DNA from: Gammaproteobacteria bacterium
GTDB taxonomy: Bacteria > Pseudomonadota > Gammaproteobacteria > UBA4575
DNA: 64,000 bases
Direction of reading: 5' to 3'
Assembly (NCBI GenBank): GCA_022824965.1
Contig: JAJDYY010000008.1
Location: forward strand, 734,447-798,446
The position numbers were made by a program, and so were the translations under genes. Every line of letters starts with the position of its first letter. Position 1 is the first letter of the stretch. Shown piece by piece: positions 1 to 9,998 of the stretch. The notes beneath the pieces are model-generated. The model was not told where the DNA came from, did not search any database, and saw only the letters and a list, made by a program, of their open reading frames with translations.

Positions 1-167
1 TCTATCTGGCTATAGTCCTGCATTATCGAGATCGGAACTTTTGCCCCGGACCGGGGCAAGGACGGACTCCCTGCGTCGATGCGAATCTGCGGGTCAGCAT
101 TGCCGGCAGCAGATCTGCCCCGGATGCCTCATTCCGGGGCGCAGCCCCGTGCTCTACAGATAAGGAT
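1..167. other. Non-coding region downstream of parB
   Basis: No convincing gene is visible. The stretch holds two compact GC-rich hairpins, one at 41-59 and one with arms at 135-140 and 144-149. They lie just past the parB stop on its downstream side. Confidence 0.5.
41..59 (-). terminator. Candidate hairpin terminator downstream of parB
   Basis: Eight-base arms (TTGCCCCG and CGGGGCAA) surround a three-base loop. The hairpin follows the parB stop on the minus strand. It has no U-tract, so this is a weak call. Confidence 0.35.
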
Positions 168-1043
168 TCAGTCGCGCGGTGCAACCAGCCGTTCGACCAG
201 TCCGCCGAACTCGTCCAGGTTGGCATAGGAGATCGACACCTGCCCGCTGCCGTTTTGACGGTGGCGGATTTTCACGCGGGCCTGCAGTTGCCCGGACAGC
301 TTTTCTTCCATGCGCAGGATATCGGGGTCTGTGCGAGTCTTGCGGCCAGAGGGCCGCACCGTGCCCTGGCCCATCCGCTTGACCAGTCTCTCGGTGGCCC
401 GCACGGACAGGTTCTGGCGGACCACGGCCTGGGCGGCCTCGAGCTGTCCGGCCTCATCCAGGGCCAGCAGGGCGCGTGCATGGCCCATCTCGATGCGGCC
501 CTGGCCCAGCAGGTCCTTCACCGTGACCGGCAGGGTCAGCAGGCGCAGGCTGTTGCTGACGGCCGTGCGTGAGCGCCCCGTGGCCTCTCCCACCTGCTGG
601 TGGGTCAGGCCGAAATGCTCGACCAGGGCGGAAAACGCCTGTGCTTCCTCCAGCGCGTTCAGGTCCTCGCGCTGCAGGTTCTCGACCAGGGCCAAGGCGG
701 CCGCTTCCGGGTCGCTCGCCTCGCGAACGATTGCCGGAATCTCCTGCAGGCCGGCGATTTGGGCCGCCCGCCAGCGGCGTTCCCCGGCAATCAGCTGGTA
801 GTCCTCGGCGACCCGGCGCACCACGACGGGCTGCACCATCCCCTGTTGGCGAATCGATTCCGCCAGCGCTTCCAGCGCTTCGGGCTGCATGGACTGTCGC
901 GGCTGGTACGGGCTGCGGTGGACTCGCTCGATGGGCACCTGCTGCAGGGCCGCACCGCGACCGCCCTCTTTGGTCTCCGGGCCCGGGGTGCTCAGCAATA
1001 CGTCGACCCCCAGTGCGCCCAGCCCTCGTTTTTTCTTCGTCAT
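168..1043 (-). CDS. parB: Chromosome-partitioning protein ParB
   Basis: ParB (Spo0J) is a CTP-dependent DNA clamp that loads at parS and works with ParA to segregate the origin. The 291-residue protein starts with a basic stretch (MTKKKRGLG). It has the CTP-binding GERR box at residues 87-90 and the ENLQREDLN box at 121-129. A helix-turn-helix region (LTHQQVGEATGRSRTAVSNS) follows at about 146-165, and a C-terminal dimerisation domain ends the protein. It lies 12 bases after parA, so the two are probably one operon. Two parS-like sites inside recF are its likely targets. Confidence 0.97.
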   Translation of the reverse strand: MTKKKRGLGALGVDVLLSTPGPETKEGGRGAALQQVPIERVHRSPYQPRQSMQPEALEALAESIRQQGMVQPVVVRRVAEDYQLIAGERRWRAAQIAGLQEIPAIVREASDPEAAALALVENLQREDLNALEEAQAFSALVEHFGLTHQQVGEATGRSRTAVSNSLRLLTLPVTVKDLLGQGRIEMGHARALLALDEAGQLEAAQAVVRQNLSVRATERLVKRMGQGTVRPSGRKTRTDPDILRMEEKLSGQLQARVKIRHRQNGSGQVSISYANLDEFGGLVERLVAPRD

Positions 1044-1055
1044 GATCCTGGTGTG

Positions 1056-1856
1056 TTACTGCGCTTGCTGCGAGCGGGACGCCACGGCTTCGGGCCCCTC
1101 CGTTCGGGCCAGCATTTCGTTGGCCAGATTCAGATAGGCCTGCGCACCGCGCGAGTATGCATCATACAGCAACACCGGCAGGCCGTGGCTGGGCGCTTCG
1201 GCCAGCGTCACGTTGCGGGGAATGATGGTGCGGTAGACGTCTTCACCGAAATGCGAGGCCAGCTGGCTGGAGACATCCTGGGCCAGATTGTTGCGCGAGT
1301 CGTACATGGTGCGCAGCAGGCCCTCGATCTCGAGACCGGGGTTGGCGGTGCGGCGCACCCGCTCGATGGTTTGCATCAGGGCCGACAGTCCCTCAAGCGC
1401 ATAGTACTCGCACTGTGTCGGGATGATGACGCTGTCCGCTGCCACCAGTCCGTTGAGCGTGAGCATGTTGAGTGACGGCGGGCAGTCGAGGAAGACATAG
1501 TCATAGCGCTCGTGCAGCGGCTGCAAGGCCTCGCGCAGCCGGAACTCGCGGCCCTGGAGTTCCAGCAGGCGCACTTCGGCCGTGGTCAGCTGCTCGTTGC
1601 CGGGCATCAGGTCATAGCCCCCCTTGCAGCCGGCAACGACGCACTCGCCGGCCAGCGCATCCTTCATCAGGGCCTGGGCCGTGGTGTTCTCCACCACCCG
1701 CTTGTCCACTCCGGAGCCCGTGGTGGCATTGCCCTGCGGGTCCAGGTCGATGAGCAGCACCCGGCGGGGAATGTTCGCCATGGCGGCCGCCAGGTTGACC
1801 GAGGTGGTGGTCTTGCCCACTCCGCCTTTCTGGTTGGTAATGGAGACGGTTCTCAT
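1056..1856 (-). CDS. parA: Chromosome-partitioning ATPase ParA (Soj)
   Basis: ParA is a deviant-Walker ATPase that binds nucleoid DNA and moves ParB-parS complexes. The deviant Walker A motif KGGVGKTT is at residues 10-17, and LLIDLDPQGN follows at about 34-43 (Walker A'). The Walker B region is YVFLDCPPS. Its length of 266 residues is normal for chromosomal Soj. Its ATG overlaps the rsmG stop by four bases (ATGA), so translation is probably coupled along rsmG-parA-parB. Confidence 0.97.
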   Translation of the reverse strand: MRTVSITNQKGGVGKTTTSVNLAAAMANIPRRVLLIDLDPQGNATTGSGVDKRVVENTTAQALMKDALAGECVVAGCKGGYDLMPGNEQLTTAEVRLLELQGREFRLREALQPLHERYDYVFLDCPPSLNMLTLNGLVAADSVIIPTQCEYYALEGLSALMQTIERVRRTANPGLEIEGLLRTMYDSRNNLAQDVSSQLASHFGEDVYRTIIPRNVTLAEAPSHGLPVLLYDAYSRGAQAYLNLANEMLARTEGPEAVASRSQQAQ

Positions 1857-2509
1857 GGGCCCTTCTCGAGCACGGCGATTTGCCGGCCGGGCCCTGCGCC
1901 CGGAACGCCTGCCGGATACACTCCCTGCAGGCGATAGCCGCGCGGCAACTCGGGCAGGTCACTGGCCGGTCCGAGCATGAGCAGCACCCGGCCGCGAACC
2001 AGCAGGGGGTCCACCCAGGCGAGCAGCGTTTGCGCAGGTGCCAGCGCCCGGCTCACCACCGTGTCAAAGCCCTGGGCCGCCGTGTACTCCTGCACCCTTT
2101 GCTGGTGCGCCCGGGCATTTTGCAGGCCGATCTCGATGATGCACTGCTGGATGAACCGGGTCTTTTTGGCATTGGCGTCAAGCAGCAGGAATTCCCGGTC
2201 CCGGCTGGCGATCGCCAGGGGGATGCCCGGCAGCCCGCCGCCGCTGCCGACGTCAATCACGCGGTGCCCGGCGAGGTGCGGCAACAGGCTCAGGCTGTCC
2301 AGCACATGACGGTGGAGCAGCGTGTCGGGGTCCGTCGCGCCCGTGAGGTTGTACGCCCGGTTCCATTTTTGCAGCAACTGCATGAACTGCTGCAGCGCCT
2401 GCAGGCAGGCGGGGTCTGCCGGGATCTGCATCTGCGCCAGCCCGGCCTCAAGCTGTATCCCGTCCTGCGGGGTCGAGAGGGAAATCGAGAGGGCCTCCAA
2501 AGGACTCAC
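1853..2509 (-). CDS. rsmG: 16S rRNA m7G527 methyltransferase RsmG (GidB)
   Basis: RsmG methylates G527 of 16S rRNA using S-adenosylmethionine. The SAM-binding motif [16 protein letters not shown] lies near residues 84-99, and the family segment WNRAYNLTG is at about 49-57. It starts with GTG overlapping the mnmG stop (GTGA) and ends overlapping the parA start. This places it in the tight mnmG-rsmG-parA-parB cluster normal next to oriC. The 218-residue length is typical. Confidence 0.95.
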   Translation of the reverse strand: MSPLEALSISLSTPQDGIQLEAGLAQMQIPADPACLQALQQFMQLLQKWNRAYNLTGATDPDTLLHRHVLDSLSLLPHLAGHRVIDVGSGGGLPGIPLAIASRDREFLLLDANAKKTRFIQQCIIEIGLQNARAHQQRVQEYTAAQGFDTVVSRALAPAQTLLAWVDPLLVRGRVLLMLGPASDLPELPRGYRLQGVYPAGVPGAGPGRQIAVLEKGP

Positions 2510-4398
2510 GCGCTCCGCTTCAGCTGCTCGCGCGTTCTCAGGTGCACCAGCAAGAGCGACAGTGCCGAGGAGGTGATCCCGGGGATTCTCGCGGCCTGCC
2601 CCAGGGTGCGCGGGCGAATCTCGGCCAGTTTCTGACGGGCCTCGTTGGACAGCCCGGCGATGGCCTCGTATTCCAGGCCCTCCGGCAAGCGCACATGCTC
2701 CTGTTCCAGGAGATGGCGGGCCTGTGCATTCTGGCGATCGATGTAGCCGGCGTAGCGGGCCTGGATCTCGATCTGCTCGGCGACCTCCGGGGCGAGGTCC
2801 GCGCCTGCACCCGGCACCAGCCGGAGCAGCTGCTCGAGGTTCGTCTGCGGCCTTCGCAACAGGTCATACAGGCAGTATTCGTGCCTGAGCTCTCCGCCCA
2901 GCACGGCCCGGGCCTGCTCTGCCGGCACATCTTGGGGACGTAAATGAATGGATTGCAGACGCCGGGTTTCGCGCTCGATGGCTTCGCGCTTTCGCGCAAA
3001 CGCCTGCCAGCGCGCCCCGGGCAGGCAGCCAAGCCGGTGGGCGGTCTCGCTGAGCCGCAGGTCGGCGTTGTCCTGGCGCAGGATCAGGCGGAATTCCGCG
3101 CGGCTGGTGAACATGCGGTACGGTTCCAGGGTGCCGCGCGTGACCAGGTCATCCACCATGACCCCGAGGTAGGCCTCGTCACGGCGCACGACCCAGGCGC
3201 CCTTGTGCTGTACCCGGCGCGCGGCATTGATGCCCGCCAGCAGCCCCTGGGCGGCGGCTTCCTCGTAGCCCGTGGTGCCGTTGATCTGGCCGGCAAAATA
3301 CAGCCCCTGTACGGCGCGGGTCTCCAGGCTGGGCCGCAGGTCGCGCGGGTCGAAAAAGTCGTACTCGATGGCATAGCCGGGGCGCGTGATGTGCGCGTTC
3401 TCGAAGCCCCGGATCGAATGCACGAAGTCGCACTGGGTCTCGTAGGGAAGGCTGGTGGACAAGCCGTTCGGATACACCTCGTGGGTCTGCAGGCCCTCCG
3501 GCTCGACGAATACCTGGTGTTGCGTGCGCTCGGCAAAGCGGGTGACCTTGTCCTCGATGGACGGGCAGTAGCGCGGCCCGACGCTCTCGATGCTGCCGTT
3601 GTACATGGGGGAGCGGTGCAGGTCCTTGCGGATGAGGGCGTGCGTGGTCTGGTTGGTGTAGGTGATGTGGCAGCTGACCTGCTCGGGATGCATCTCGCGG
3701 CTGCCCGCGAACGAGAACACCGGGGTGGGCTCATCGCCGGGCTGGCGTTCCATGACGCTGAAATCGATCGTGCGCCCGTCAAGGCGCGGCGGGGTGCCGG
3801 TTTTCAGGCGACCGACACGAAACGGCAGCTCGCGCAGGCGCTGCGCCAGGGCCAGGGCCGGCGGGTCGCCGGCGCGCCCGGCGCCGTACTGGATGTCACC
3901 CACATGGATCTTGCCGCCCAGGAACGTGCCGGTGGTGAGCACCACGGCGCGGGCCTCGAACTGCAGGCCGGACTGGGTACGCACCCCGCGAACGACATCC
4001 TGCTCCACCACCAGGTCATCGACGGAGGCCTGGAAGAGATGCAGGCCTTCCTGGTTCTCCAGCATCTGGCGGATGGCCGCCTTGTACAGCGCCCGGTCCG
4101 CCTGCGCGCGGGTGGCGCGAACCGCCGGGCCCTTGCGCGAGTTCAGGATGCGAAACTGGATTCCGGCGCGGTCGGCCGCCAGGGCCATGGCCCCGCCCAT
4201 GGCATCGATTTCCCGGACCAGGTGGCTTTTGCCGATTCCGCCGATGGCCGGGTTGCAGCTCATCTGCCCGAGGGTCTCCAGGTTGTGACTCACCAGCAGC
4301 GTGCGACAACCCATGCGCGCAGCCGCGAGCGCCGCCTCGGTGCCGGCATGTCCGCCGCCGATGACGATGACCTCGTAGCGCTGTGCGGATGTGTTCAT
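2506..4398 (-). CDS. mnmG: tRNA wobble-uridine modification FAD enzyme MnmG (GidA)
   Basis: MnmG, in complex with MnmE, adds the carboxymethylaminomethyl or aminomethyl group to U34 of certain tRNAs. I chose the ATG at 4398 ([10 protein letters not shown]). It places the FAD dinucleotide motif GGGHAG at residues 14-19 and gives 630 residues, the usual length. An upstream in-frame start would add 21 unrelated residues. The conserved RYCPSIEDK segment and the C-terminal MnmE-binding region are present. It is the first gene of the minus-strand rsmG-parA-parB cluster. Confidence 0.97.
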   Translation of the reverse strand: MNTSAQRYEVIVIGGGHAGTEAALAAARMGCRTLLVSHNLETLGQMSCNPAIGGIGKSHLVREIDAMGGAMALAADRAGIQFRILNSRKGPAVRATRAQADRALYKAAIRQMLENQEGLHLFQASVDDLVVEQDVVRGVRTQSGLQFEARAVVLTTGTFLGGKIHVGDIQYGAGRAGDPPALALAQRLRELPFRVGRLKTGTPPRLDGRTIDFSVMERQPGDEPTPVFSFAGSREMHPEQVSCHITYTNQTTHALIRKDLHRSPMYNGSIESVGPRYCPSIEDKVTRFAERTQHQVFVEPEGLQTHEVYPNGLSTSLPYETQCDFVHSIRGFENAHITRPGYAIEYDFFDPRDLRPSLETRAVQGLYFAGQINGTTGYEEAAAQGLLAGINAARRVQHKGAWVVRRDEAYLGVMVDDLVTRGTLEPYRMFTSRAEFRLILRQDNADLRLSETAHRLGCLPGARWQAFARKREAIERETRRLQSIHLRPQDVPAEQARAVLGGELRHEYCLYDLLRRPQTNLEQLLRLVPGAGADLAPEVAEQIEIQARYAGYIDRQNAQARHLLEQEHVRLPEGLEYEAIAGLSNEARQKLAEIRPRTLGQAARIPGITSSALSLLLVHLRTREQLKRSA

Positions 4399-4499
4399 GT
4401 TCGAAAGTCCCTGCACGTGCGGTCGGCCCGGACCGGGTCTACACTCATGCCTCGTTTGCAAATCCTGCCTATTGTACTGAACCCGGTGTACGGACTCGA

Positions 4500-5831
4500 C
4501 TACTTTCCGATACAGAACTCGCTGAAGATGCGGCCCAGCAGATCATCGGAACTGAACTCCCCGGTGATCTCGCCCAGCGCCTGCTGGGCCAGGCGCAGGT
4601 CCTCGCCGGCGAGCTCCAGTCCGCGGCCCTCGCGCAACCCCTGAGCGGCGGCCCGGATATGCTCGCGGGTGCGCTGCAGGGCGAGCCGGTGGCGCCGGCG
4701 GGCCAGAAACGGCGTACTCGCCTGCTCGTCCCCCTGCAGCCGGGCACGGATCAGATCGATCAGCGCTTGCAGGCCCGAGGCGGTCTTGACGGACAGGTAG
4801 ACTTCATCCTCGAGGGCCTCGGGTGCGCGCCCGGTCAGGTCGATCTTGTTGTGCGCCCGGATCCTGCGGGCCGCATCGACTTCCTCGGGGGGCGCCTGCG
4901 CCCCGGGGGGTTGCGTGACATCGTCCATCCACACCACCAGGTCAGCCTGTGCCAGCGTGCGGCGGGTGCGTGCAATGCCCTCGCGCTCGATGGCATCCTC
5001 GGTGTTGCGCACGCCGGCGGTGTCCACCACGTGGACGGGCATGCCCGCGATTTCAATGTCCGCGGCCACGGGATCGCGGGTGGTCCCGGGCGTGTCGGTG
5101 ACAATGGCGAGGTCGCTCTGGGCCAGGGCATTGATCAGGCTGGACTTGCCGACATTGGGTGCGCCGGCGATGGCGAGTGTGGCCCCGGTGTTCATTCGCT
5201 CTCCCGCCTGTGCCTGCTCAAGCAGTTCCGTGATCTCCGCCCCGAGCGCATCCAGCTGTTCGCAAAAGTGCTCGGCATGCTGCACGTCGAGATCCTCGTC
5301 GGGAAAGTCCAGGTACGCCTCGATCCCGGCACGCACCGCCACCAGCCGCTCCAGGGTTTCCTGTACGCGGGCGGAGAAAAGCCCCTGCAGGGAGCGGTTG
5401 GCCAGGCGCGCGCATTGCTCGGTGGAACTTGCGATCAAATCGGCGATGGCTTCGGCCTGGGCCAGATCGATCTTGTGGTTCAGAAAGGCCCGCAGGCTGA
5501 ATTCGCCGGGCTCTGCCAGGCGCGCACCGTGCGCGCACAGCGTGTCCAGCAATAGGTCGCAAACCACCGGGCTGCCGTGGCTGTGGAATTCAACCAGGTC
5601 CTCGCCGGAAAAGGAGGCCGGCGCCTTGAAATAGAGCGCGATGCCCTGGTCGATGCGCTCGCCGCCTGCATCGTAAAAGCCGGTCAGAACGGCCTCGCGC
5701 ACGGCCAGCTTGCGATGCGTCACCTGCGCGGCGATGGCATGTGCATCCGGGCCGGACAGCCGGATCACGGCCAGGGCGGCTCGCCCGGGTGCGGTGGCCA
5801 CGGCACAGATGGAGTCGGTGGAGGAGGGCAT
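4500..5831 (-). CDS. mnmE: tRNA modification GTPase MnmE (TrmE)
   Basis: MnmE is the GTPase partner of MnmG. It has an N-terminal formyl-tetrahydrofolate-binding domain and a central G domain: GAPNVGKSS (G1), DTPGTTRD around G2, DTAG (G3) and NKID (G4). It ends in the family's C-terminal CIGK, whose Cys belongs to the CxGK motif. The ATG at 5831 gives [16 protein letters not shown], which aligns with family N-termini. A TTG four codons upstream is possible but unnecessary. It lies between yidC and mnmG as in most gammaproteobacteria. Confidence 0.96.
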   Translation of the reverse strand: MPSSTDSICAVATAPGRAALAVIRLSGPDAHAIAAQVTHRKLAVREAVLTGFYDAGGERIDQGIALYFKAPASFSGEDLVEFHSHGSPVVCDLLLDTLCAHGARLAEPGEFSLRAFLNHKIDLAQAEAIADLIASSTEQCARLANRSLQGLFSARVQETLERLVAVRAGIEAYLDFPDEDLDVQHAEHFCEQLDALGAEITELLEQAQAGERMNTGATLAIAGAPNVGKSSLINALAQSDLAIVTDTPGTTRDPVAADIEIAGMPVHVVDTAGVRNTEDAIEREGIARTRRTLAQADLVVWMDDVTQPPGAQAPPEEVDAARRIRAHNKIDLTGRAPEALEDEVYLSVKTASGLQALIDLIRARLQGDEQASTPFLARRRHRLALQRTREHIRAAAQGLREGRGLELAGEDLRLAQQALGEITGEFSSDDLLGRIFSEFCIGK

Positions 5832-5873
5832 GACGTTGGGCAAGGCCGGCGCCCTATGGTGTGGCGTGCGCGC

Positions 5874-7571
5874 CTAGTACTCCGCCTTTTCAATACGCCG
5901 GGTAATCACGTATTGCTGGGCAATGGACAGGAGGTTGTTGACAAACCAGTACAGCACGAGGCCGGCCGGGAAAAAGGCCATGAAGGCCGTCATCATGATC
6001 GGCATCATGGCAAAGATTTTGGCCTGCATGGGATCCGGGGGCGCCGGGTTGAGCTTGAACTGGATGTACATGGTGATGCCCATCAACAGCGGCAGCACGA
6101 AGATCGGATCGCGCAGCGACAGATCGTGGATCCACAGCATGAACGGTGCCTGGCGCAACTCGACGCTCTCGACCAGCACCCAGTACAGGGCCAGGAACAC
6201 GGGGATCTGCACCAGGATCGGCAGGCAGCCGCCGAGCGGGTTGATCTTTTCCTTCTTGTACATCTCCATCAGGGCCTGGTTCAGTTTCTGCTTGTCATCC
6301 GCATAGCGCTCACGCAACGCCTGGAAGCGGGGCTGGATCTTGCGCATGCGGGCCATGGACTTGTAGCTGGCTTCGGACAGCTTGAAGAACACCAGCTTGA
6401 CCACGATCGTCACCAGGATGATGGCCACGCCCCAGTTGCCGACCAGCTTGTGAAACCATTCCAGCAGCCAGAAAAGCGGCTTGGATAGAATGTAGAACAT
6501 GCCGTAGTCCACGCTCAAATCGAGCCCCGGCGCGATCTCCTCCATGCTGCGCTGCAGCTTCGGCCCGGCATACAGGCGCCGCTGGAACTCGCCCTGCCCT
6601 CCGGGTGCGACGGTCTGCGATGCCGACAGCATGCCGATCAGGTATTGCGGCTCGTCCTCGCCCTGCACGCGCTTGCTGTAAAACCGGTTCGTCTGCCCGG
6701 GTTCCGCAATCCAGGCGGAAACGAAATAGTGCTGCAGCATCGCTGTCCAGCCGCCGGACACCTGCATGTTGAAGGGCTCGTCTTCGATATCGCCAAAGGA
6801 GTGCTTGTGGTAGGTCCCGTCGTAGTAGGCGGCCCCGGTATAGGTCGGCAGGCGCAGCCAGCTGCGATCCTCGGGAATGGGGCTGTGGCGCAACTGCTGG
6901 TACTGGCGGCCGGTCCAGGGTGATGCGCTGCGGTTGAGCACGCGGTGGCTGACGTCAATCACGAAGGCGCCGCGGTAAAAGGTGAAGATCTTCTCCACCA
7001 CGAGGCCCGCATCGCCGTGCCAGGTGAGCTTGACCTGCAGGCGGTCCTGGCCGTCCGCCAGCTCGTAGCGGGACCGCTCGGCTGCGTAGGTCTCGTGATG
7101 GCTCGGGGCCAGTGAGGCCGGCGCAGGCCGGCTCTGGATGTTGTCGTGGCGCAGCCCGGACTGGGCAACATGGGTTCGCTCGTCGCGGTGCAGCAGGCGA
7201 AAGCCGACATCCTTTTTCTGCAAAGACACCGGGTAGGTCAGCGTGTCCAGCTGGCGGATATCCCCGCCGCGGGTATCAATGACGACATCCAGCACATCGG
7301 TTCGTACCTGCACTTGCGGTGCCTGCGTGTCGGTCCGGGGGGCTGCTGGTGGCGGGGCCACTTCGGGTGCCGATGGCTCGGGCGTATCCGGGGCCAGCAG
7401 CTCCGGGAGGTCTTCGGCCTCGGCCAGGCCCCGCGCATCGCCCTGGGTCGCCGACGGGACCGCGGGCGGCGAAGCCGGGGGCAACGGTGCGTGTTCTTGC
7501 TGCCAGGTCAGCCAGATCAGGTATAGGATGAGGGCCAGGGCCAGGTACAGGAAAAATCGCTGGTTAGCCAT
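5874..7571 (-). CDS. yidC: Membrane protein insertase YidC
   Basis: YidC inserts inner-membrane proteins, alone or with SecYEG. The start at 7571 ([18 protein letters not shown]) places the first transmembrane helix at the very N-terminus. A low-complexity Pro/Ala-rich linker follows at about 28-75, then the large periplasmic P1 domain of Gram-negative YidC. The conserved C-terminal membrane core follows (WGVAIILVTIVVKLVF, LGGCLPILVQIPVFLALYW, FPAGLVLYWFVNN). The 565 residues match a proteobacterial YidC. It overlaps the yidD stop by eight bases. Confidence 0.96.
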   Translation of the reverse strand: MANQRFFLYLALALILYLIWLTWQQEHAPLPPASPPAVPSATQGDARGLAEAEDLPELLAPDTPEPSAPEVAPPPAAPRTDTQAPQVQVRTDVLDVVIDTRGGDIRQLDTLTYPVSLQKKDVGFRLLHRDERTHVAQSGLRHDNIQSRPAPASLAPSHHETYAAERSRYELADGQDRLQVKLTWHGDAGLVVEKIFTFYRGAFVIDVSHRVLNRSASPWTGRQYQQLRHSPIPEDRSWLRLPTYTGAAYYDGTYHKHSFGDIEDEPFNMQVSGGWTAMLQHYFVSAWIAEPGQTNRFYSKRVQGEDEPQYLIGMLSASQTVAPGGQGEFQRRLYAGPKLQRSMEEIAPGLDLSVDYGMFYILSKPLFWLLEWFHKLVGNWGVAIILVTIVVKLVFFKLSEASYKSMARMRKIQPRFQALRERYADDKQKLNQALMEMYKKEKINPLGGCLPILVQIPVFLALYWVLVESVELRQAPFMLWIHDLSLRDPIFVLPLLMGITMYIQFKLNPAPPDPMQAKIFAMMPIMMTAFMAFFPAGLVLYWFVNNLLSIAQQYVITRRIEKAEY

Positions 7572-7812
7572 GCTTGCGCTCCGGCACGGGGTCGACGCCC
7601 CCTTCATGCCAGGGATGGCACCGGCCCAGACGTTTGGCCGCAAGCCAGGCCCCGCGCACCGCGCCGTAGCGCTGGATGGCTTCGATGGCGTAGGCCGAGC
7701 AGGTGGGATGGAAGCGGCACTGCTGCCCGATCCACGGGCTGAAGAAAAGCCGGTAGGCGCGGATCAGCAGGATCATCGCCTTGCCCAGCAGGCCCTCTAT
7801 TTTTCTGTACAT
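7564..7812 (-). CDS. yidD: Membrane protein insertion efficiency factor YidD
   Basis: This 82-residue protein has the YidD signature: [20 protein letters not shown], then [11 protein letters not shown] and a C-terminal [14 protein letters not shown]. YidD is a small membrane-associated protein thought to help YidC-dependent insertion. The ATG at 7812 is preceded by a GGAAAG ribosome-binding site. The gene overlaps both rnpA upstream and yidC downstream, so the three are tightly coupled. Confidence 0.93.
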   Translation of the reverse strand: MYRKIEGLLGKAMILLIRAYRLFFSPWIGQQCRFHPTCSAYAIEAIQRYGAVRGAWLAAKRLGRCHPWHEGGVDPVPERKHG

Positions 7813-8150
7813 TCTTTCCAAAGCCCGGTTAACTGCTGTCGCAGACTGTCCCTCGGCACGGTCCCGATCGGGCGCTTCAGAATCACCACGTAGTCGCAGA
7901 CCTCAAGCCCGGCCTTGCAGGCGCGAAAGCTTTCCCGGATCATCCGCTTGACTGTGTTCCTGTCCACGGCGCGCCTTGCATTGCGCTTGGCGACCACCAT
8001 GCCCAGGCGCGGGTACCCCATGCTGTTTTCCCGCCTCAGCAGCGTGAACATCGTGCTGCTCGATCGGCGTGCCCGGTCAAAGACCCGCTTGAACTGGCGT
8101 GCCTGATGCAGCCTTTCACGGTAGGTAAACGAGAAGTTGCCTACGGACAA
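7797..8150 (-). CDS. rnpA: Ribonuclease P protein component RnpA
   Basis: RnpA is the basic protein subunit of RNase P, which trims tRNA 5' ends. The RNR signature is visible as [19 protein letters not shown], with the N-terminal FSFTYRERL and [10 protein letters not shown] segments before it. No ATG sits at the expected place. A TTG at 8150 gives 117 residues, the usual family size, and lies five bases after the rpmH stop. The frame also stays open into rpmH with a GTG at 8213, which would add a 21-residue N-terminal extension encoded in an alternate frame of rpmH. The exact start is uncertain; the identity is not. Confidence 0.9.
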   Translation of the reverse strand: MSVGNFSFTYRERLHQARQFKRVFDRARRSSSTMFTLLRRENSMGYPRLGMVVAKRNARRAVDRNTVKRMIRESFRACKAGLEVCDYVVILKRPIGTVPRDSLRQQLTGLWKECTEK

Positions 8151-8154
8151 AAAA

Positions 8155-8289
8155 CTACGGAGCCAAGCGCGTGCGTCCCTTGGCCCGCCGGGCGTTGATG
8201 ACGGCACGACCACTCTTGGTCCTCATTCGGGACCTGAATCCGTGGGTGCGGGCACGTTTCAGGTTACTGGGTTGGTATGTTCTTTTCAC
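8155..8289 (-). CDS. rpmH: 50S ribosomal protein L34
   Basis: This short gene translates to 44 residues starting with [23 protein letters not shown], then [18 protein letters not shown] and TRLAP. That is a textbook L34 sequence. L34 is a small basic protein of the large ribosomal subunit. It is the first gene of the minus-strand rpmH-rnpA-yidD-yidC cluster and marks the strand switch next to dnaA. Confidence 0.97.
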   Translation of the reverse strand: MKRTYQPSNLKRARTHGFRSRMRTKSGRAVINARRAKGRTRLAP

Positions 8290-8478
8290 AGCTTGTTTCT
8301 ATTTTTCAATTCCTTGGATCGGGAACCCTCCAAGAAGCGCAAAAATAATCCCGCAACTTGCGTTTGTCAACGCTTATTATCGGGCATGAAACTGTGGATT
8401 ACTGCCCGATTCCTCGCTAGACTGGTGACCCGAATTCCACCGAATAATAAAGAAAAAAAACACCCTGGAGTTTTACAC
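8290..8478. promoter_or_regulatory. rpmH-dnaA divergent promoter region
   Basis: This 189-base AT-richer gap must hold the rpmH promoter (minus strand) and the dnaA promoter (plus strand). It has one DnaA-box-like sequence, TGTGGATTA at 8393-8401, one mismatch from TGTGGATAA. It could contribute to dnaA autoregulation. I cannot assign precise -35/-10 boxes. Confidence 0.6.
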
Positions 8479-9801
8479 ATGACGAGTGCTCTCTGGAATT
8501 CATGTGTACATCAGCTCGAGTCCGAGCTCAGCGAACAGCAACTGAACACCTGGATCCGCCCCCTGCATGCCATCGAGCAGGACGGCGAACTGATCCTGCT
8601 CGCGCCCAACCGCTTCGTGCGTGACTCGGTGCAGAGTCAATTCCTGGAACGCATCGACGAGCTGGTGCAGACGAACAGCCGCTCGCAGGCCAGCCGCGTG
8701 AGCCTTGAAATCGGCAGCCATGAGCCCGCAGCCGCGGCACCGTCCTCGACACCGAGTCCTGGCCAGGACACCAAGCCGTTCCACCACAACCTCAACCCCT
8801 ACTTCACCTTCGAGACCTTCGTGGAAGGCAAATCGAACCAGCTGCCCCGGGCAGCCGCCCTGCAGGTCGCCAACAATCCCGGCCGCACGTACAACCCGCT
8901 GCTGATCTACGGCGGCGTCGGACTCGGCAAGACGCACCTGCTGCATGCCATCGGCAACCAGATCCTCGAGGACAACCCTTCGGCCAAGGTCACCTACCTG
9001 CACTCCGAGCGGTTCGTCGCGGACATGATCAAGGCCTTGCAGCACAACACCATCAGCGAATTCAAGCGGCACTACCGCTCGATCGAGACCCTGTTGATCG
9101 ACGACATCCAGTTTTTCGCCCGCAAGGAGCGCTCCCAGGAAGAATTCTTTCATACCTTCAACTCCCTGCTGGAAGGGCAGCGGCAGGTGATCCTGACCTG
9201 CGACCGGTACCCGAAGGATGTTGAAGGCCTGGAGGAGCGGCTGCGTTCGCGCTTCAGCTGGGGCCTGACCCAGGCGATCGAGCCGCCGGAACTCGAGACC
9301 CGGGTGGCGATCGTGCAGAACAAGGCGGAGCTGCTGCACGTCAAGCTGCCGAGCGATGTGGCCTTTTTCATCGGACGGCGCATCCGCTCCAACATCCGCG
9401 AACTTGAGGGCGCCCTGCGCCGGGTCGTGGCCAATGCCCAGTTCACCGGCTCGGCCATTACCCTGGAGTTCGCCAAGGACGCCCTGCAGGACCTGCTGGT
9501 CTCGCAGGACAAGATGGTTACCCTGGACAACATCCAGAAAACCGTAGCGGAGTACTGCCGAATCCGGGTTTCCGACCTGCATTCCCCGCGCCGCACGCGT
9601 TCCGTGACCCGGCCCCGCCAGATCGCCATGGCCCTGTCCAAGGAGCTGACCAACCACAGCCTGCCCGAGATCGGCAGTGCCTTCGGCGGGCGTGATCACA
9701 CCACCGTGTTACACGCCTGCAGGCGTATCTCGGAACTGCGGGAGTCGGATGCGCAGATCAACAACGACTACATCAACCTGCTGCGCAACCTGAGCAGTTG
9801 A
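8479..9801 (+). CDS. dnaA: Chromosomal replication initiator DnaA
   Basis: DnaA binds oriC, melts the origin and loads DnaB. I chose the ATG at 8479 ([17 protein letters not shown]), preceded by a GGAG ribosome-binding site at 8467-8470. The open frame extends upstream, but that sequence is not DnaA-like. Domain I is at about 1-80, a variable Pro/Ser-rich linker at about 80-105, and the AAA+ domain carries Walker [10 protein letters not shown] at 145-153. The C-terminal DnaA-box-binding signature is [14 protein letters not shown]. Length is 440 residues. It leads the dnaA-dnaN-recF-gyrB series. Confidence 0.98.
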   Translation: MTSALWNSCVHQLESELSEQQLNTWIRPLHAIEQDGELILLAPNRFVRDSVQSQFLERIDELVQTNSRSQASRVSLEIGSHEPAAAAPSSTPSPGQDTKPFHHNLNPYFTFETFVEGKSNQLPRAAALQVANNPGRTYNPLLIYGGVGLGKTHLLHAIGNQILEDNPSAKVTYLHSERFVADMIKALQHNTISEFKRHYRSIETLLIDDIQFFARKERSQEEFFHTFNSLLEGQRQVILTCDRYPKDVEGLEERLRSRFSWGLTQAIEPPELETRVAIVQNKAELLHVKLPSDVAFFIGRRIRSNIRELEGALRRVVANAQFTGSAITLEFAKDALQDLLVSQDKMVTLDNIQKTVAEYCRIRVSDLHSPRRTRSVTRPRQIAMALSKELTNHSLPEIGSAFGGRDHTTVLHACRRISELRESDAQINNDYINLLRNLSS

Positions 9802-9998
9802 TAGCCTGTGGATAGACGGTGTTACAATCGGTACAACTTTTGCCGTGCTCACCTGTATACTGAACATACCCTGAAGCCTTCAGGCAACACACGCACAATC
9901 CCCGAGAAGATTAACTACAATAAGTTGATTTAAAATGACTTTATAAACTTATTCACAGAAATAAACCGACCCTATTACAGCTATTATTCTTTTATATT
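9802..9998. other. Candidate origin of replication (oriC), dnaA-dnaN intergenic region
   Basis: This 197-base gap becomes strongly AT-rich from about 9910 to 9998, as expected for a DNA unwinding element. It has DnaA-box-like sequences on both sides: TGTGGATAG at 9807-9815 (one mismatch) and TTATTCACA at 9949-9957, which fits TTATNCACA. Gene orientation switches immediately to the left, between rpmH and dnaA. The rpmH-dnaA gap is an alternative or additional part of the origin. Confidence 0.55.

Noticed and set aside
2944..4644. 566-codon plus-strand frame opposite mnmG
   Set aside because: Reverse-strand shadow of mnmG with no recognisable domain; mnmG motifs are unambiguous.
8137..8478. 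114-codon N-terminal extension of DnaA
   Set aside because: The upstream sequence is the rpmH-dnaA gap and reversed rnpA/rpmH; DnaA family proteins begin at the 8479 ATG.
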